Source: a virus. Taken from it: a DNA stretch of 47,913 bases. Of this stretch, positions 38,761-45,713 are shown piece after piece. The translations under genes and the position numbers were made by a program. The stretch lies in IMG/VR virus record IMGVR_UViG_3300045283_000110, positions 1 through 47,913 of that record; one strand, 5' to 3'. The notes under the pieces were generated by a model that saw only the letters and a list, made by a program, of their open reading frames with translations, was not told where the DNA came from and did not search any database. How positions within the stretch are numbered: the stretch's first letter is position 1; each line of letters opens with the position of its first letter.

Positions 38761-40329
38761 TTAGTAGCCAGTCAATTCCGAGCGACCCTCGCTTACCATA
38801 CGGCTCAACTCCTCCGGGTCATAGTCGGACAGATCGAAATCGGAGATGCCGGGCCGGCGCAGCTTCGTCGGCTTAGCCGGATTCGGGGGGGCCCAGACGG
38901 TGGGCAGGTAGCCGCCGGCATCGAGCAGGTCCATGGTGGTGCCGTTGGGATAGGAGACCAGCTCGTCCAGGAGGTCCGTATGTCTCCTATGCACGTATAC
39001 CCGCCCTTGATTGGGGTAGCTTCCCCAGAAGCCGTTGATGCGCTTGTGCTTGGCGTTGCGGCTAAAGTCCTTTTTCAACTCGCGGATGCGCATGGTCGGA
39101 TACGTAGTCGATAGCCAGCCGAAGAAAGCCTGGTGTCCGCCGAAGGTCTCTATCGAAGCATAGAGGGGATTCCATCTCTGGTAAGAGGCCGCCGCCTCGG
39201 ACACCACCTCGGCGGGGGTGGAGCGCGTGGCCTTGGCCTCAGCGATGATGATGTCGAATGGCTCGGTAGCGGTCGGTGGGGTCAGGAATGCAGTAACATT
39301 TGCCGTTCGCGCGTCCTCACTTTCAGGTGATAGGCCTGCATCAATGACTTGATAACCGAGGCAATCATCTTTGGCGATCCGCTTATCTCCAAATGGAGTT
39401 TCAAGGACGAACGTTTCTTTCCCTTCGCCATCTTCCTCCATCCTCCAGAACTTCAAGAGGTCCGGATCGAACTTCGACGCCCCCATGCCGACCGCGCGAT
39501 TGAGATACTGGAGGGCCCACATCTCCGGGCCCTGTTCCTGGCGGATCTGCTCGATCGCTTCGGCGGTGAAGCGCTGCGGCCAGCGTGACAAGCCATGCTT
39601 GTCAAAGAGGGTGATGAGTTTGTGATCGACGTTCTTGACGTTCTTCAAGATCCAGTCAATCAGGTCCATCGGCGCCCATCGTGTGCCGAAGTCGTGTATC
39701 TCGGATTGGGACGGGTTGATCATCAGCGACCAGGAGAGCTTCCTCTGGTCGATAGCCTTCTCCATGACAGACGGAGACTCGCGCGCTTCCTTGCCGACCA
39801 GGTCATCGTTGCAAATGATATCGTAGTGCCGGGAGGTGGAGGCGCCTCCGACGCCGATAGCCTCGAAGGTCGCCTCGGGCCAGTGTTGCTTCCGAGCTAG
39901 CTCGAGCTGGGAGGCGTTCCACTTGACCCGACGATCTCCGATATTCGGCACCACATCGGGGAAGAAGGCTCGGAATTGTTCGCTCTGGACGATGGCCTGC
40001 ATCTGGCCGATCCACTTCTCGGAGTTGGCTGCCGTCTCGTTGACCAGAAGAATCCGCATGCCGGGGTTGGCCGTGGCTCGGCGGAGCTTGTCCGAGATCG
40101 TCCAGGTGGTGGTCTTAAGAAAGCCGCGAGGGGCCTGGCCGAGCTTGATGCGGGTCGGCTTCTGCACCCACGCGCCCATCTCGCCGTGAAGATCCGGGTC
40201 CATGTCGATGAAGCCGCAGATGAATTTCCCGAAGGCGTAGGTATTCGTCAGGCAGACCTCGCGGATCTTGGTGAGATCTTCGCCCTTGAGGGTCTTCATG
40301 GGCAATTGCTTGCCAGCAATCGCGGGCAT
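38761..40329 (-). CDS. terL: Terminase large subunit
   Basis: Predicted 522-aa packaging motor. The ATPase domain has a variant Walker A (GQAPRGFLKTT at 64-74, K72), Walker B plus catalytic acid (YDIICNDDLV at 169-178) and GTRWAP at 215-220 as coupling motif. The RNaseH-like nuclease domain has VIDAGLS at 328-334 (D330), ASIETFGG at 391-398 (E394) and MDLLDAGGY at 466-474. Length is normal. The packaging type (cos, pac or repeats) cannot be told from the sequence alone. It precedes the portal by 15 bases. Confidence 0.9.
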   Translation of the reverse strand: MPAIAGKQLPMKTLKGEDLTKIREVCLTNTYAFGKFICGFIDMDPDLHGEMGAWVQKPTRIKLGQAPRGFLKTTTWTISDKLRRATANPGMRILLVNETAANSEKWIGQMQAIVQSEQFRAFFPDVVPNIGDRRVKWNASQLELARKQHWPEATFEAIGVGGASTSRHYDIICNDDLVGKEARESPSVMEKAIDQRKLSWSLMINPSQSEIHDFGTRWAPMDLIDWILKNVKNVDHKLITLFDKHGLSRWPQRFTAEAIEQIRQEQGPEMWALQYLNRAVGMGASKFDPDLLKFWRMEEDGEGKETFVLETPFGDKRIAKDDCLGYQVIDAGLSPESEDARTANVTAFLTPPTATEPFDIIIAEAKATRSTPAEVVSEAAASYQRWNPLYASIETFGGHQAFFGWLSTTYPTMRIRELKKDFSRNAKHKRINGFWGSYPNQGRVYVHRRHTDLLDELVSYPNGTTMDLLDAGGYLPTVWAPPNPAKPTKLRRPGISDFDLSDYDPEELSRMVSEGRSELTGY

Positions 40330-40587
40330 TTAGTGGCCTCGCTCGGGTGGGATTTTCTTGACGACAGTGAGGATAGGGCGGTCCTGTAGCTCTTCCAGGG
40401 CCAGCTTGACGGCGTTTTCGAGCATGTCGGCAACGGACCGGGTGAGCTCCACGAGGCGCTGAGCCTCGCTTAGGGAGATCCAGATACCTATTTCTTCGGG
40501 TTCATCTGGCACGGAGTATGTGATACCACGTGGCTTCGTGGGAATCATCAAGAGCCTGTGGTTCGCGCTGAGAGAGATCTTCGCCAA
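40330..40587 (-). CDS. Small hypothetical protein (85 aa)
   Basis: Predicted 85-aa alpha/beta protein ending one base before the TerL start. It contains EEIGIWISLSEAQRLVELTR and a helical C-terminus. First gene after the leader hairpin and putative promoter at 40617-40722. No family recognised. Confidence 0.58.
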   Translation of the reverse strand: MAKISLSANHRLLMIPTKPRGITYSVPDEPEEIGIWISLSEAQRLVELTRSVADMLENAVKLALEELQDRPILTVVKKIPPERGH

Positions 40588-40616
40588 GATCTTCGGATCG
40601 GGAGACTAGAAACACC

Positions 40617-40638
40617 GAAGCCACCTTGCGGTGGCCTC
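40617..40638 (-). other. Leader stem-loop with GCAA tetraloop
   Basis: On the minus strand GAGGCCACC-GCAA-GGTGGCTTC forms a 9-bp stem (one G-T pair) capped by a GNRA loop, followed by GGTGTTTCT. It lies 30 bases before the 85-aa gene and downstream of a candidate promoter. It could be a weak terminator, attenuator or mRNA-stabilising leader. Confidence 0.5.
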
Positions 40639-40693
40639 AGTGGAGTCTACCCCCGGAGGAGAAGTAGGCTCAGCGCGTGTCTGGTCGTAGGTT

Positions 40694-40722
40694 AATAAAC
40701 CACTTGAGAGGGATTTGGTCAA
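40694..40722 (-). promoter_or_regulatory. Candidate sigma-70-like promoter for the packaging/head operon
   Basis: On the minus strand TTGACC (40717-40722) is followed after exactly 17 bases by TTTATT (40694-40699). Five of six and four of six consensus bases match. It lies in a roughly 200-base gap upstream of the 85-aa, TerL and portal genes. Confidence 0.45.
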
Positions 40723-40786
40723 GATGCTGTTCTATGTTCCAAAATTGGACGCACAGGAGTTAGAGGTTCTAGCGACCATTGAAAAT

Positions 40787-41065
40787 CTACTCGCCCCTCG
40801 TGCCCGTTTCTGATCCGGGCAAACCGTAGACCCGCGCGCGCGGCGCGTACGTGGATCCCTGGAGCCAGCGCGTAAATTGTTCACGGTTTAGCGAACGGTC
40901 GATGGCATCACGGATTACTTCCGTGACGGTCGAGCCGGTCTCTACGGCACGAAGCTGTAGGTGCTCGACCTCCTCCTTTGAGAGTCGGATAGAAAAGGGC
41001 CGGAACTCCGTCACTCTCGCTTGCACGGGTTTTTTCGGCACAAGAGCCCCCGTCTCATTGCACAC
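40787..41065 (-). CDS. Ribbon-helix-helix DNA-binding protein
   Basis: Predicted 92-aa protein with an RHH (CopG/Arc) domain: FSIRLSKEEVEHLQLRAVET followed by GSTVTEVIRDAIDRSL. It binds DNA as a dimer through the N-terminal strand. GTG 41065 is the most upstream start; a GTG eight codons later is an alternative. Its place just upstream of the candidate promoter and leader before the TerL operon suggests it may regulate that operon. Confidence 0.75.
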   Translation of the reverse strand: MCNETGALVPKKPVQARVTEFRPFSIRLSKEEVEHLQLRAVETGSTVTEVIRDAIDRSLNREQFTRWLQGSTYAPRARVYGLPGSETGTRGE

Positions 41066-41068
41066 TAG

Positions 41069-41398
41069 CTAGATACGCCCGACCTTGACGGTTGCCCAGA
41101 GGACATCCGATGGCAGGTCCGTCACCACGTCCTTGACGAGCGCCCCGCCCACGCCCGCAGCGATGGTATAGACCTTGGCATTGGGATTGACCTGCCAGCC
41201 GAGATAGGCCTTGCCGTGGAAGTGTGAGCCCGAGCGATGCACGTGGGGCTGCGGATACCATTTCTTGTCGGCCGCTAGCACCATGAGCTGAACGGCTTCC
41301 CTCGGGCCGCAGCCATCCCATACCCTACCGCGCACCTTGGTGCCCCACGGATGGGGCGTATTAGCTTTCGGAGTTTTGATCGTGATTGCCTTAACCAT
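41069..41398 (-). CDS. Small beta-rich protein coupled to glycosyltransferase
   Basis: Predicted 109-aa protein from ATG 41398 (MVKAITIKTPKANTPHPWG), with an AGGAGG at ideal distance. Beta-rich, with HVHRSGSHFHGKAYLGWQV and VYTIAAGVGGALV. It overlaps the glycosyltransferase stop by 8 bases. No family recognised; might be a glycan-binding or virion accessory protein. Confidence 0.65.
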   Translation of the reverse strand: MVKAITIKTPKANTPHPWGTKVRGRVWDGCGPREAVQLMVLAADKKWYPQPHVHRSGSHFHGKAYLGWQVNPNAKVYTIAAGVGGALVKDVVTDLPSDVLWATVKVGRI

Positions 41399-42401
41399 AT
41401 AAATCCTCCTGCCGAGAGCGGAAATAAGTTCGGAGATCGTCTCGTAATTCCTCGTAATTCGGGGCGGATTTTTCCAGCTGATAAAGCCCCTGGAAATCTC
41501 TTTTGAGGTGAATTGCCGGATTGAATTTGTTCCGAGAAAGAATTCTTTCCCGGGTATTATACCCGCGCTTGGCCTTCGGCCCGTGAAAATAATGCAGGGC
41601 CACATCGTCCATCGCCCCGATATTCTTCTTGATGTAAAGCACGGCCTTTCTCTGCCACTCGTACATCGGGTCCGTGTAGCCCTTGTGGAAGTCCCGGCGG
41701 AGTGCCCGCCCGAGCTGCCCGATTAGGGCCCAGGCCATATAGGAATCGCACGCACCCACGATCGGCCAGTCTATCAGACCTCCGACCGCGTCCCAGGCGT
41801 CTCGGCGCCAGCCCTGGCCTAGGCCCGGAGCGCCCGGATAACCCGGCTTCCCCGGCGCGTAGTATTCCCCGTTAGCCGTCGTGATCAGCCCGGCTCGCCA
41901 GTTGGCAAAGAAGGAATTGCACTGGCCGACCGGCTGATACTCGTGGTTCAAGTCGATCATTGTCCGCCAGCCCTGTATGACGGCGTAGTGTTGGAGGGTC
42001 TGAACGATCTGGTTCGCCCAGTCGTCCCGGCCGTGCCGCATATCCGCATCGCAGAGATACAAATACTTCCAAGTGTGCGGCAGATCCGCCGCCAGGCGGT
42101 TTAGCAGATTCTCCTTCAACCACAACTCGTCGTAGACCACCAGCTGGAGTAGGTGGTCGGGCTGTACCGACAGATCCTTCAGGACGAACTCCCGGTCGTG
42201 AAAAGCCGCCTCCACCACCCAGCTCTGCGCCCCGCTCTCCTTCACGCGCTTCAGATAATCCTCATACAGCTTCCACTTCACCCGATACCTGACTGCGTTG
42301 AACACGCTCGTCAGGACGTACAAATCCGCACGCCCGGCCCCGTCGAATCGATGCTCCTTGACCCGATCCGGCCGAGCAAAGAGGAAATCTGACTGCTGCA
42401 T
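41391..42401 (-). CDS. Glycosyltransferase, GT-A type (336 aa)
   Basis: Predicted 336-aa protein from ATG 42401 (MQQSDFLFARPDRV). Features are ADLYVLTSVFNAVRYRVKWK at the start, the DxD-like LCDADMRHG, a WRRDAWDAVGGL segment and DWPIVGACDSYMAWALIG, then VALHYFHGPKAKRGY. These resemble phage GT-A transferases for which the sugar donor is unknown. Situated between TerS and TerL, an unusual place. A third glycosyltransferase in addition to the two in the cassette at 28.4-30.3 kb. Confidence 0.7.
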   Translation of the reverse strand: MQQSDFLFARPDRVKEHRFDGAGRADLYVLTSVFNAVRYRVKWKLYEDYLKRVKESGAQSWVVEAAFHDREFVLKDLSVQPDHLLQLVVYDELWLKENLLNRLAADLPHTWKYLYLCDADMRHGRDDWANQIVQTLQHYAVIQGWRTMIDLNHEYQPVGQCNSFFANWRAGLITTANGEYYAPGKPGYPGAPGLGQGWRRDAWDAVGGLIDWPIVGACDSYMAWALIGQLGRALRRDFHKGYTDPMYEWQRKAVLYIKKNIGAMDDVALHYFHGPKAKRGYNTRERILSRNKFNPAIHLKRDFQGLYQLEKSAPNYEELRDDLRTYFRSRQEDLYG

Positions 42402-42851
42402 CAGCCCTGTTGTATCACCAGACTGGAATTGCTGCGAGCCTGGTGCTAAATCTTCATAGCAGTGAATGGGGTCCTGGTAAGTTCGTGCCCTACGGGGCAA
42501 CAGGCGGGAGAGAGCACGGCCCGGCCTGGCGAACCGAAGAGCGATCCGTCGAACGCCTAGCGTTCCGGAGCTGTCCCACCCCTAGCCGTCAGTGTAAAAT
42601 TTACACTCTCGCCTTGCCTGTATGCTAGCAGCACGGAATAATCCGCGCGCCCCAGTCACTAGCTAGCTATCCCTTCGAAGCACGATGAGGAGCTTTTTCC
42701 CTACGTTAAGCGTAGACATAATCTGTAAAGTAGGGAACACCGAGAGAGTTCTAGCCAGCGAGACGGCGTGTGGGAGATCAACAGTTTGGTGTGCGGGTAG
42801 TAGCGAGGGTACGCACGGCTTTGCACCCCCCCCGGCTGGGGGCCAGGCCGT
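42402..42851. promoter_or_regulatory. Non-coding gap with two palindromic elements
   Basis: No convincing gene in this 450-base stretch. It contains AGTGTAAAATTTACACT (42591-42607), an 8-bp-arm palindrome suited to a repressor dimer. It also contains TTCCCTAC (42697-42704) repeated inverted as GTAGGGAA (42730-42737), enclosing an inner CTACG/CGTAG hairpin and a CATAAT box. A C8 tract (42826-42833) with a G/C hairpin follows the TerS stop. Probably regulates the genes running left from 42401. Confidence 0.5.
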
Positions 42852-43373
42852 CTAGCTGTCGCTGCTCGGCTCGTCCTGCTTGGACTGCTCAAGCTCTGCT
42901 TGGTCAGCTGGTTGGCTGGTGCTCTCGACCAGCTCGCCCTGGATCGTCGTGGCGCCGGCTACTCGCAGCACGTCGACCAGCACGCTAGCTAGCTGCTCCG
43001 GTATCTGCACCGTCACGCTAGTCTTGTTGGTGGGCTCGTCCTTGCCCCAACGGTCACGCCAGCGTCGCTCGGCTATGAACGCCTTAGCGCGCCAGTCGTC
43101 GCTGGTGCGCAGCTCGTCGACGATCGTGGCCTCAGCCTCAGCCTGAGCGCGCGCGAGCTGATCGGTGAGTAGCGAATACCGTGACTCTATTCCCGCCGCT
43201 CTATCCTGCTCGCCCCTCACGATCCACGTTCGAAACGTGCTGTAATTAATGCCTGCAGCCTCTACGCTGGGCTTGATATAGTTACCGACCGAAATGTGCT
43301 TGAGAATAACCCCTATAATGTCTTCGCTGAGAATGCTCGGTCTGCCGTTCACGACCGTTGCTAGAGCGTTCAT
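42852..43373 (-). CDS. Terminase small subunit-like protein
   Basis: Predicted 173-aa DNA-recognition subunit. An N-terminal helix-turn-helix is seen (ILKHISVGNYIKPSVEAAGI, then NYSTFRTWIVRGEQDRAAGI), followed by the ARAQAEAEATIVDEL helix and DDWRAKAFIAERRWRDRWG, the pattern of phBC6A51-type TerS proteins. The C-terminal 60 residues are acidic and variable. The ATG has no clear Shine-Dalgarno and is only 10 bases from the palindrome at 43383-43398, so it may be leaderless or autoregulated. Confidence 0.75.
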   Translation of the reverse strand: MNALATVVNGRPSILSEDIIGVILKHISVGNYIKPSVEAAGINYSTFRTWIVRGEQDRAAGIESRYSLLTDQLARAQAEAEATIVDELRTSDDWRAKAFIAERRWRDRWGKDEPTNKTSVTVQIPEQLASVLVDVLRVAGATTIQGELVESTSQPADQAELEQSKQDEPSSDS

Positions 43374-43539
43374 GGGCAGAATAGATACAGGTGTATCTCT
43401 ATTTTTGTACAGGGGGCGTAGTAGCGACTATACGTTAGATAGTGGCTACGTTGATCTTGTTGGGGATTCTGTAGGGCCTTGACTGGCACTTTACCTGCTT
43501 TACCTGTCGGTAACTACTTACCGCATGGAGGCTAAGATC
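43374..43539. promoter_or_regulatory. Divergent control region between the two transcription units
   Basis: The terS start at 43373 faces left, the 75-aa gene at 43540 faces right, and no ORF lies between. Elements seen are AGATACA-GG-TGTATCT (43383-43398); TAGCGACTAT/ATAGTGGCTA (43422-43431 and 43439-43448, 9 of 10 pairs); a rightward TTGTAC-18-TATACG promoter-like pair (43405-43434); a tandem TTTACCTGC-TTTACCTGT (43490-43507); and the hairpin CGGTAA-CTAC-TTACCG (43508-43523). Together these look like operators and promoters for both units, perhaps also the replication origin. Confidence 0.65.
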
Positions 43540-43767
43540 ATGGACTATTCTTTCTTTCGCTCGGAGCCCATAGACGCAACCCTACACCTGCGTTGGTGCG
43601 TAGGTTGCGCGCAGCATATCGTTACCGCCGGCTGCACCAATTCTGCTCATCGTTGCATCACCATCGAATATCCTGATCCCCGCGTGATGGGCGAATCTTT
43701 CTGGTTGTGCTGCAAGGGAACGAATTTCCACAAATCGGGCTGTGAGATTCCAAGCTATTCACTGTAG
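43540..43767 (+). CDS. Cys-rich small protein, first gene of the rightward unit
   Basis: Predicted 75-aa protein. ATG 43540 is chosen because GGAGG lies 8 bases upstream; another ATG 15 bases earlier overlaps that site. It holds CVGC, then several further Cys and His residues (WLCCKGTNFHKSGC), likely one or two zinc sites. As the first gene after the control region it may be an early host-takeover or regulatory protein. Confidence 0.62.
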   Translation: MDYSFFRSEPIDATLHLRWCVGCAQHIVTAGCTNSAHRCITIEYPDPRVMGESFWLCCKGTNFHKSGCEIPSYSL

Positions 43768-43782
43768 GAAAGGAGATTCGCC

Positions 43783-43938
43783 GTGAATAGTAACTATACC
43801 TGCCCCTGGTGCGAATTCGGCACCGACTCGGCCAAGCTCCTGATTCAGCATCTTGCGCTAGCGCCGGCGTCTCACGCGGTATTGGCTAGCGAGTTGGATC
43901 TCGTCAAGCGAGAGATCGCGGAAAGGTGGGAGAACTAA
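43783..43938 (+). CDS. 51-aa C2H2-like zinc-finger protein
   Basis: The ORF MNSNYTCPWCEFGTDSAKLL and onward has CPWC at 7-10 and His residues at about 23 and 31, compatible with a C2H2 finger. The rest is a helix. GTG start with AGGAG 8 bases upstream. Function unknown. Confidence 0.58.
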   Translation: MNSNYTCPWCEFGTDSAKLLIQHLALAPASHAVLASELDLVKREIAERWEN

Positions 43939-43939
43939 G

Positions 43940-44116
43940 ATGAATCACCTACATTATTTCGAGTTGACTGGTTCCGGAAATCTTTGCTTTTACGCTCAGG
44001 ATTTCGATGACGACATGATCTTCGCCGTCTTGGACGTAGAGGGGCATTTTCGCGGCACCAAGTGGGCGCCCCTCGCCGTGGCTGTCTACGCTAGCGATTG
44101 GATGGTGGTCCGATGA
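43940..44116 (+). CDS. 58-aa hypothetical protein
   Basis: The ORF MNHLHYFELTGSGNLCFYAQ and onward encodes 58 residues, acidic with beta-like strands. It starts 2 bases after the preceding stop, and its TGA overlaps an ATG (ATGA). No family recognised. Confidence 0.55.
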   Translation: MNHLHYFELTGSGNLCFYAQDFDDDMIFAVLDVEGHFRGTKWAPLAVAVYASDWMVVR

Positions 44117-44151
44117 TCGACACGCGCGACAAGCACAACAAGGAGGACGCA

Positions 44152-44532
44152 ATGGAAACTGACAAGGCAACACCGCGGCCGTGGCGCATGATTCCCGGAA
44201 TGCACGACCGTATTGGCGGTCCCGATCTAACTATCGGTCATATCGCCCACATCTACGCAAAAGGCGAGCCATACCACAACGCGCAGACTAACGAAATTGC
44301 ATATCCGGCTGAAGGACAAGCCGCTAACGCCGCCCTTATCATCCGCGCCGTCAACGCCTACAATGCGCACCAAGCGCTCGCGGTCGCGGCTCACAATGCA
44401 CTCACTTTGATTGGCGACGCAGAGGCGGCGCAAGCGATGGGCAAGGGCTGCGAACAATGCACGCTGAACGAGGCGAGAGCCTCCGTGCTGCTACGCGAAG
44501 CCCTCCGCGCCGTCGAGGAGATCGACCGATGA
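44152..44532 (+). CDS. Phage protein with TPRPW N-terminal motif
   Basis: Predicted 126-aa protein beginning METDKATPRPWRMIPG. The TPRPWR start followed by an ALIIRAVNAYNAHQ helix is a pattern known from many phage proteins of unknown function. ATG 44152 has an ideal AAGGAGG. An in-frame ATG at 44113, whose peptide leader MIDTRDKH resembles the start of the next gene, is an alternative. Four Cys are present near the C-terminus (CEQC). Confidence 0.65.
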   Translation: METDKATPRPWRMIPGMHDRIGGPDLTIGHIAHIYAKGEPYHNAQTNEIAYPAEGQAANAALIIRAVNAYNAHQALAVAAHNALTLIGDAEAAQAMGKGCEQCTLNEARASVLLREALRAVEEIDR

Positions 44533-44801
44533 TCAACACCCGCGACAAGCACGATTTTGCCAGGCTCCGCGAGCCTAGGCTTGAAGACTTGTCCTTGCCG
44601 CCGGCCTTCCTGCTTGGCTCACGCCGCCTGTACGGGCCTTTCGAGCCCATTAGCACTCGCCAAATGGCCTTGATTGGCCGCGACTTGGTGCCCTATCAGG
44701 CCGAGCCGTGGCGCGTCTCGCTAGTCGAGCTCGTCGGAGTCTTCACCACGGGCGCGACCCTCGGCTTCGTTCTAGGGTATTTCCTGGCCTTTGTGAGGTA
44801 A
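44529..44801 (+). CDS. 90-aa protein with C-terminal membrane helix
   Basis: Predicted 90-aa protein from ATG 44529 (MINTRDKHDFARL), overlapping the previous stop, behind GAGGAG. Soluble N-terminal 65 residues, then a helix with FTTGATLGFVLGYFLAFV. Its leader shares 22 of 24 bases with the leader at 44113. Function unknown. Confidence 0.6.
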   Translation: MINTRDKHDFARLREPRLEDLSLPPAFLLGSRRLYGPFEPISTRQMALIGRDLVPYQAEPWRVSLVELVGVFTTGATLGFVLGYFLAFVR

Positions 44802-44803
44802 GC

Positions 44804-44944
44804 ATGAAGCGTCTTATTCTGCTCGCCCTATTGCTGTCTGGTTGCGGCCTCAAATCAGGCTTCAACAATCCCCTGTTCTGGGATCTGCTGCTGATCAACT
44901 CGACCGTTCATGCGCAAGCTGAGATCGGGTGCAAAATTAGCTAA
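44804..44944 (+). CDS. 46-aa lipoprotein
   Basis: The ORF MKRLILLALLLSGCGLKSGF and onward carries a lipobox (LLSGC) and a short mature part with one apolar segment. Such small lipoproteins in early operons could cause superinfection exclusion, but no proof is visible. Confidence 0.6.
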   Translation: MKRLILLALLLSGCGLKSGFNNPLFWDLLLINSTVHAQAEIGCKIS

Positions 44945-44960
44945 TCGGAGGTAAAATCAC

Positions 44961-45221
44961 ATGATTTGCCGCGATTGTCTCAAGCCTTGCAATGAAAGTT
45001 ACACGGCCACCTTGCGAGAAGAAAAGGCCGATTTAGTTCGATGCGATGAATGTTTCGCGCAGTTTCGGAAACGCGAAGGGCGTAGACTGCGAAAGCGCGC
45101 CGATATCTATTATCGGCACGTAGCTGATTCCTGGCGCCAAGAATTAGGCCTTTTCTATGACGTAACTTGCGCAGGCTGCCGCGCTCTAGGGCGCAAACGC
45201 TCGGCTAGCCGCCCTCACTAG
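44961..45221 (+). CDS. Zinc-binding protein with three CxxC pairs
   Basis: Predicted 86-aa protein with CRDC at 3-6, CDEC at 28-31 and CAGC near 70-73, plus a basic helix between (FRKREGRRLRKRAD). Two or three zinc knuckles and basic residues suggest nucleic-acid binding. ATG behind GGAGG. Followed by a 62-base gap with nothing recognised. Confidence 0.65.
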   Translation: MICRDCLKPCNESYTATLREEKADLVRCDECFAQFRKREGRRLRKRADIYYRHVADSWRQELGLFYDVTCAGCRALGRKRSASRPH

Positions 45222-45283
45222 TTCTAAAGATTGCTTGCGAACTGGTAAAACTTTGCGATAAACATCGCTTACCCGGAGGAAAC

Positions 45284-45367
45284 ATGACTTTCACCATTGA
45301 CCACGCCATCTTTGCGCTACTTTGCCTGTGGTTTGTCATGGATCGCTGCAACATTGCCCTTCGATGA
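45284..45367 (+). CDS. 27-aa membrane peptide
   Basis: The ORF MTFTIDHAIFALLCLWFVMD and onward is almost one transmembrane helix. The ATG has GGAGG at ideal spacing, and the TGA overlaps the ATG of the RHH gene (ATGA), so translation is likely in spite of the short length. Confidence 0.5.
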   Translation: MTFTIDHAIFALLCLWFVMDRCNIALR

Positions 45368-45546
45368 AGACTCGCCTGCCAAGGGAATCCGGCGTCGGCC
45401 GCATCAATACGCTGGTACGTCATGAGACGTACAAGAACGTCCAGCTCGTTGCGGCTGAGACCGGACGCACGGTCAGCTCGGCGGTCGATTACCTGCTCCG
45501 ACTAGGCTTGAAGCGCTACATGGAGACGGAGGAGAAACGCCCGTGA
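45364..45546 (+). CDS. Small ribbon-helix-helix-like protein
   Basis: Predicted 60-aa protein. The layout GRINTLVRHETYKNVQLVAA, then ETGRTVSSAVDYLLRLGL, then a basic end matches an RHH/Arc-type DNA-binding domain. It is a candidate early regulator that may act on palindromes of the control region. Overlaps both neighbours by 4 bases. Confidence 0.68.
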   Translation: MKTRLPRESGVGRINTLVRHETYKNVQLVAAETGRTVSSAVDYLLRLGLKRYMETEEKRP

Positions 45547-45617
45547 AAATGACGCCATTTATGTGGGCTCTCTTGGGTCTCACTATAGGCTTGAGTCTAG
45601 GTCTGTGGGTGAAATGA
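45543..45617 (+). CDS. 24-aa membrane peptide
   Basis: The ORF MKMTPFMWALLGLTIGLSLG plus LWVK is a single short apolar helix. GTG overlaps the stop of the RHH gene, and its own stop is followed directly by the ATG of the next peptide. Confidence 0.42.
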   Translation: MKMTPFMWALLGLTIGLSLGLWVK

Positions 45618-45713
45618 ATGAACGACAAGATTAGCGCCTGGATCGTCGTCGTCGTGACTCTAGCGTGCTTTTGGTATGTCGTCGGCTCGGCTTTGCGGGC
45701 TTATCTTCCATGA
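45618..45713 (+). CDS. 31-aa membrane peptide
   Basis: The ORF MNDKISAWIVVVVTLACFWY and onward has one transmembrane helix. It follows the previous stop with no gap, and its TGA overlaps the next ATG (ATGA). Confidence 0.45.
   Translation: MNDKISAWIVVVVTLACFWYVVGSALRAYLP

Noticed and set aside
41399-41605. Longer start for the 109-aa protein
   Set aside because: The extra 69 residues overlap the glycosyltransferase gene out of frame, while ATG 41398 has an ideal AGGAGG.
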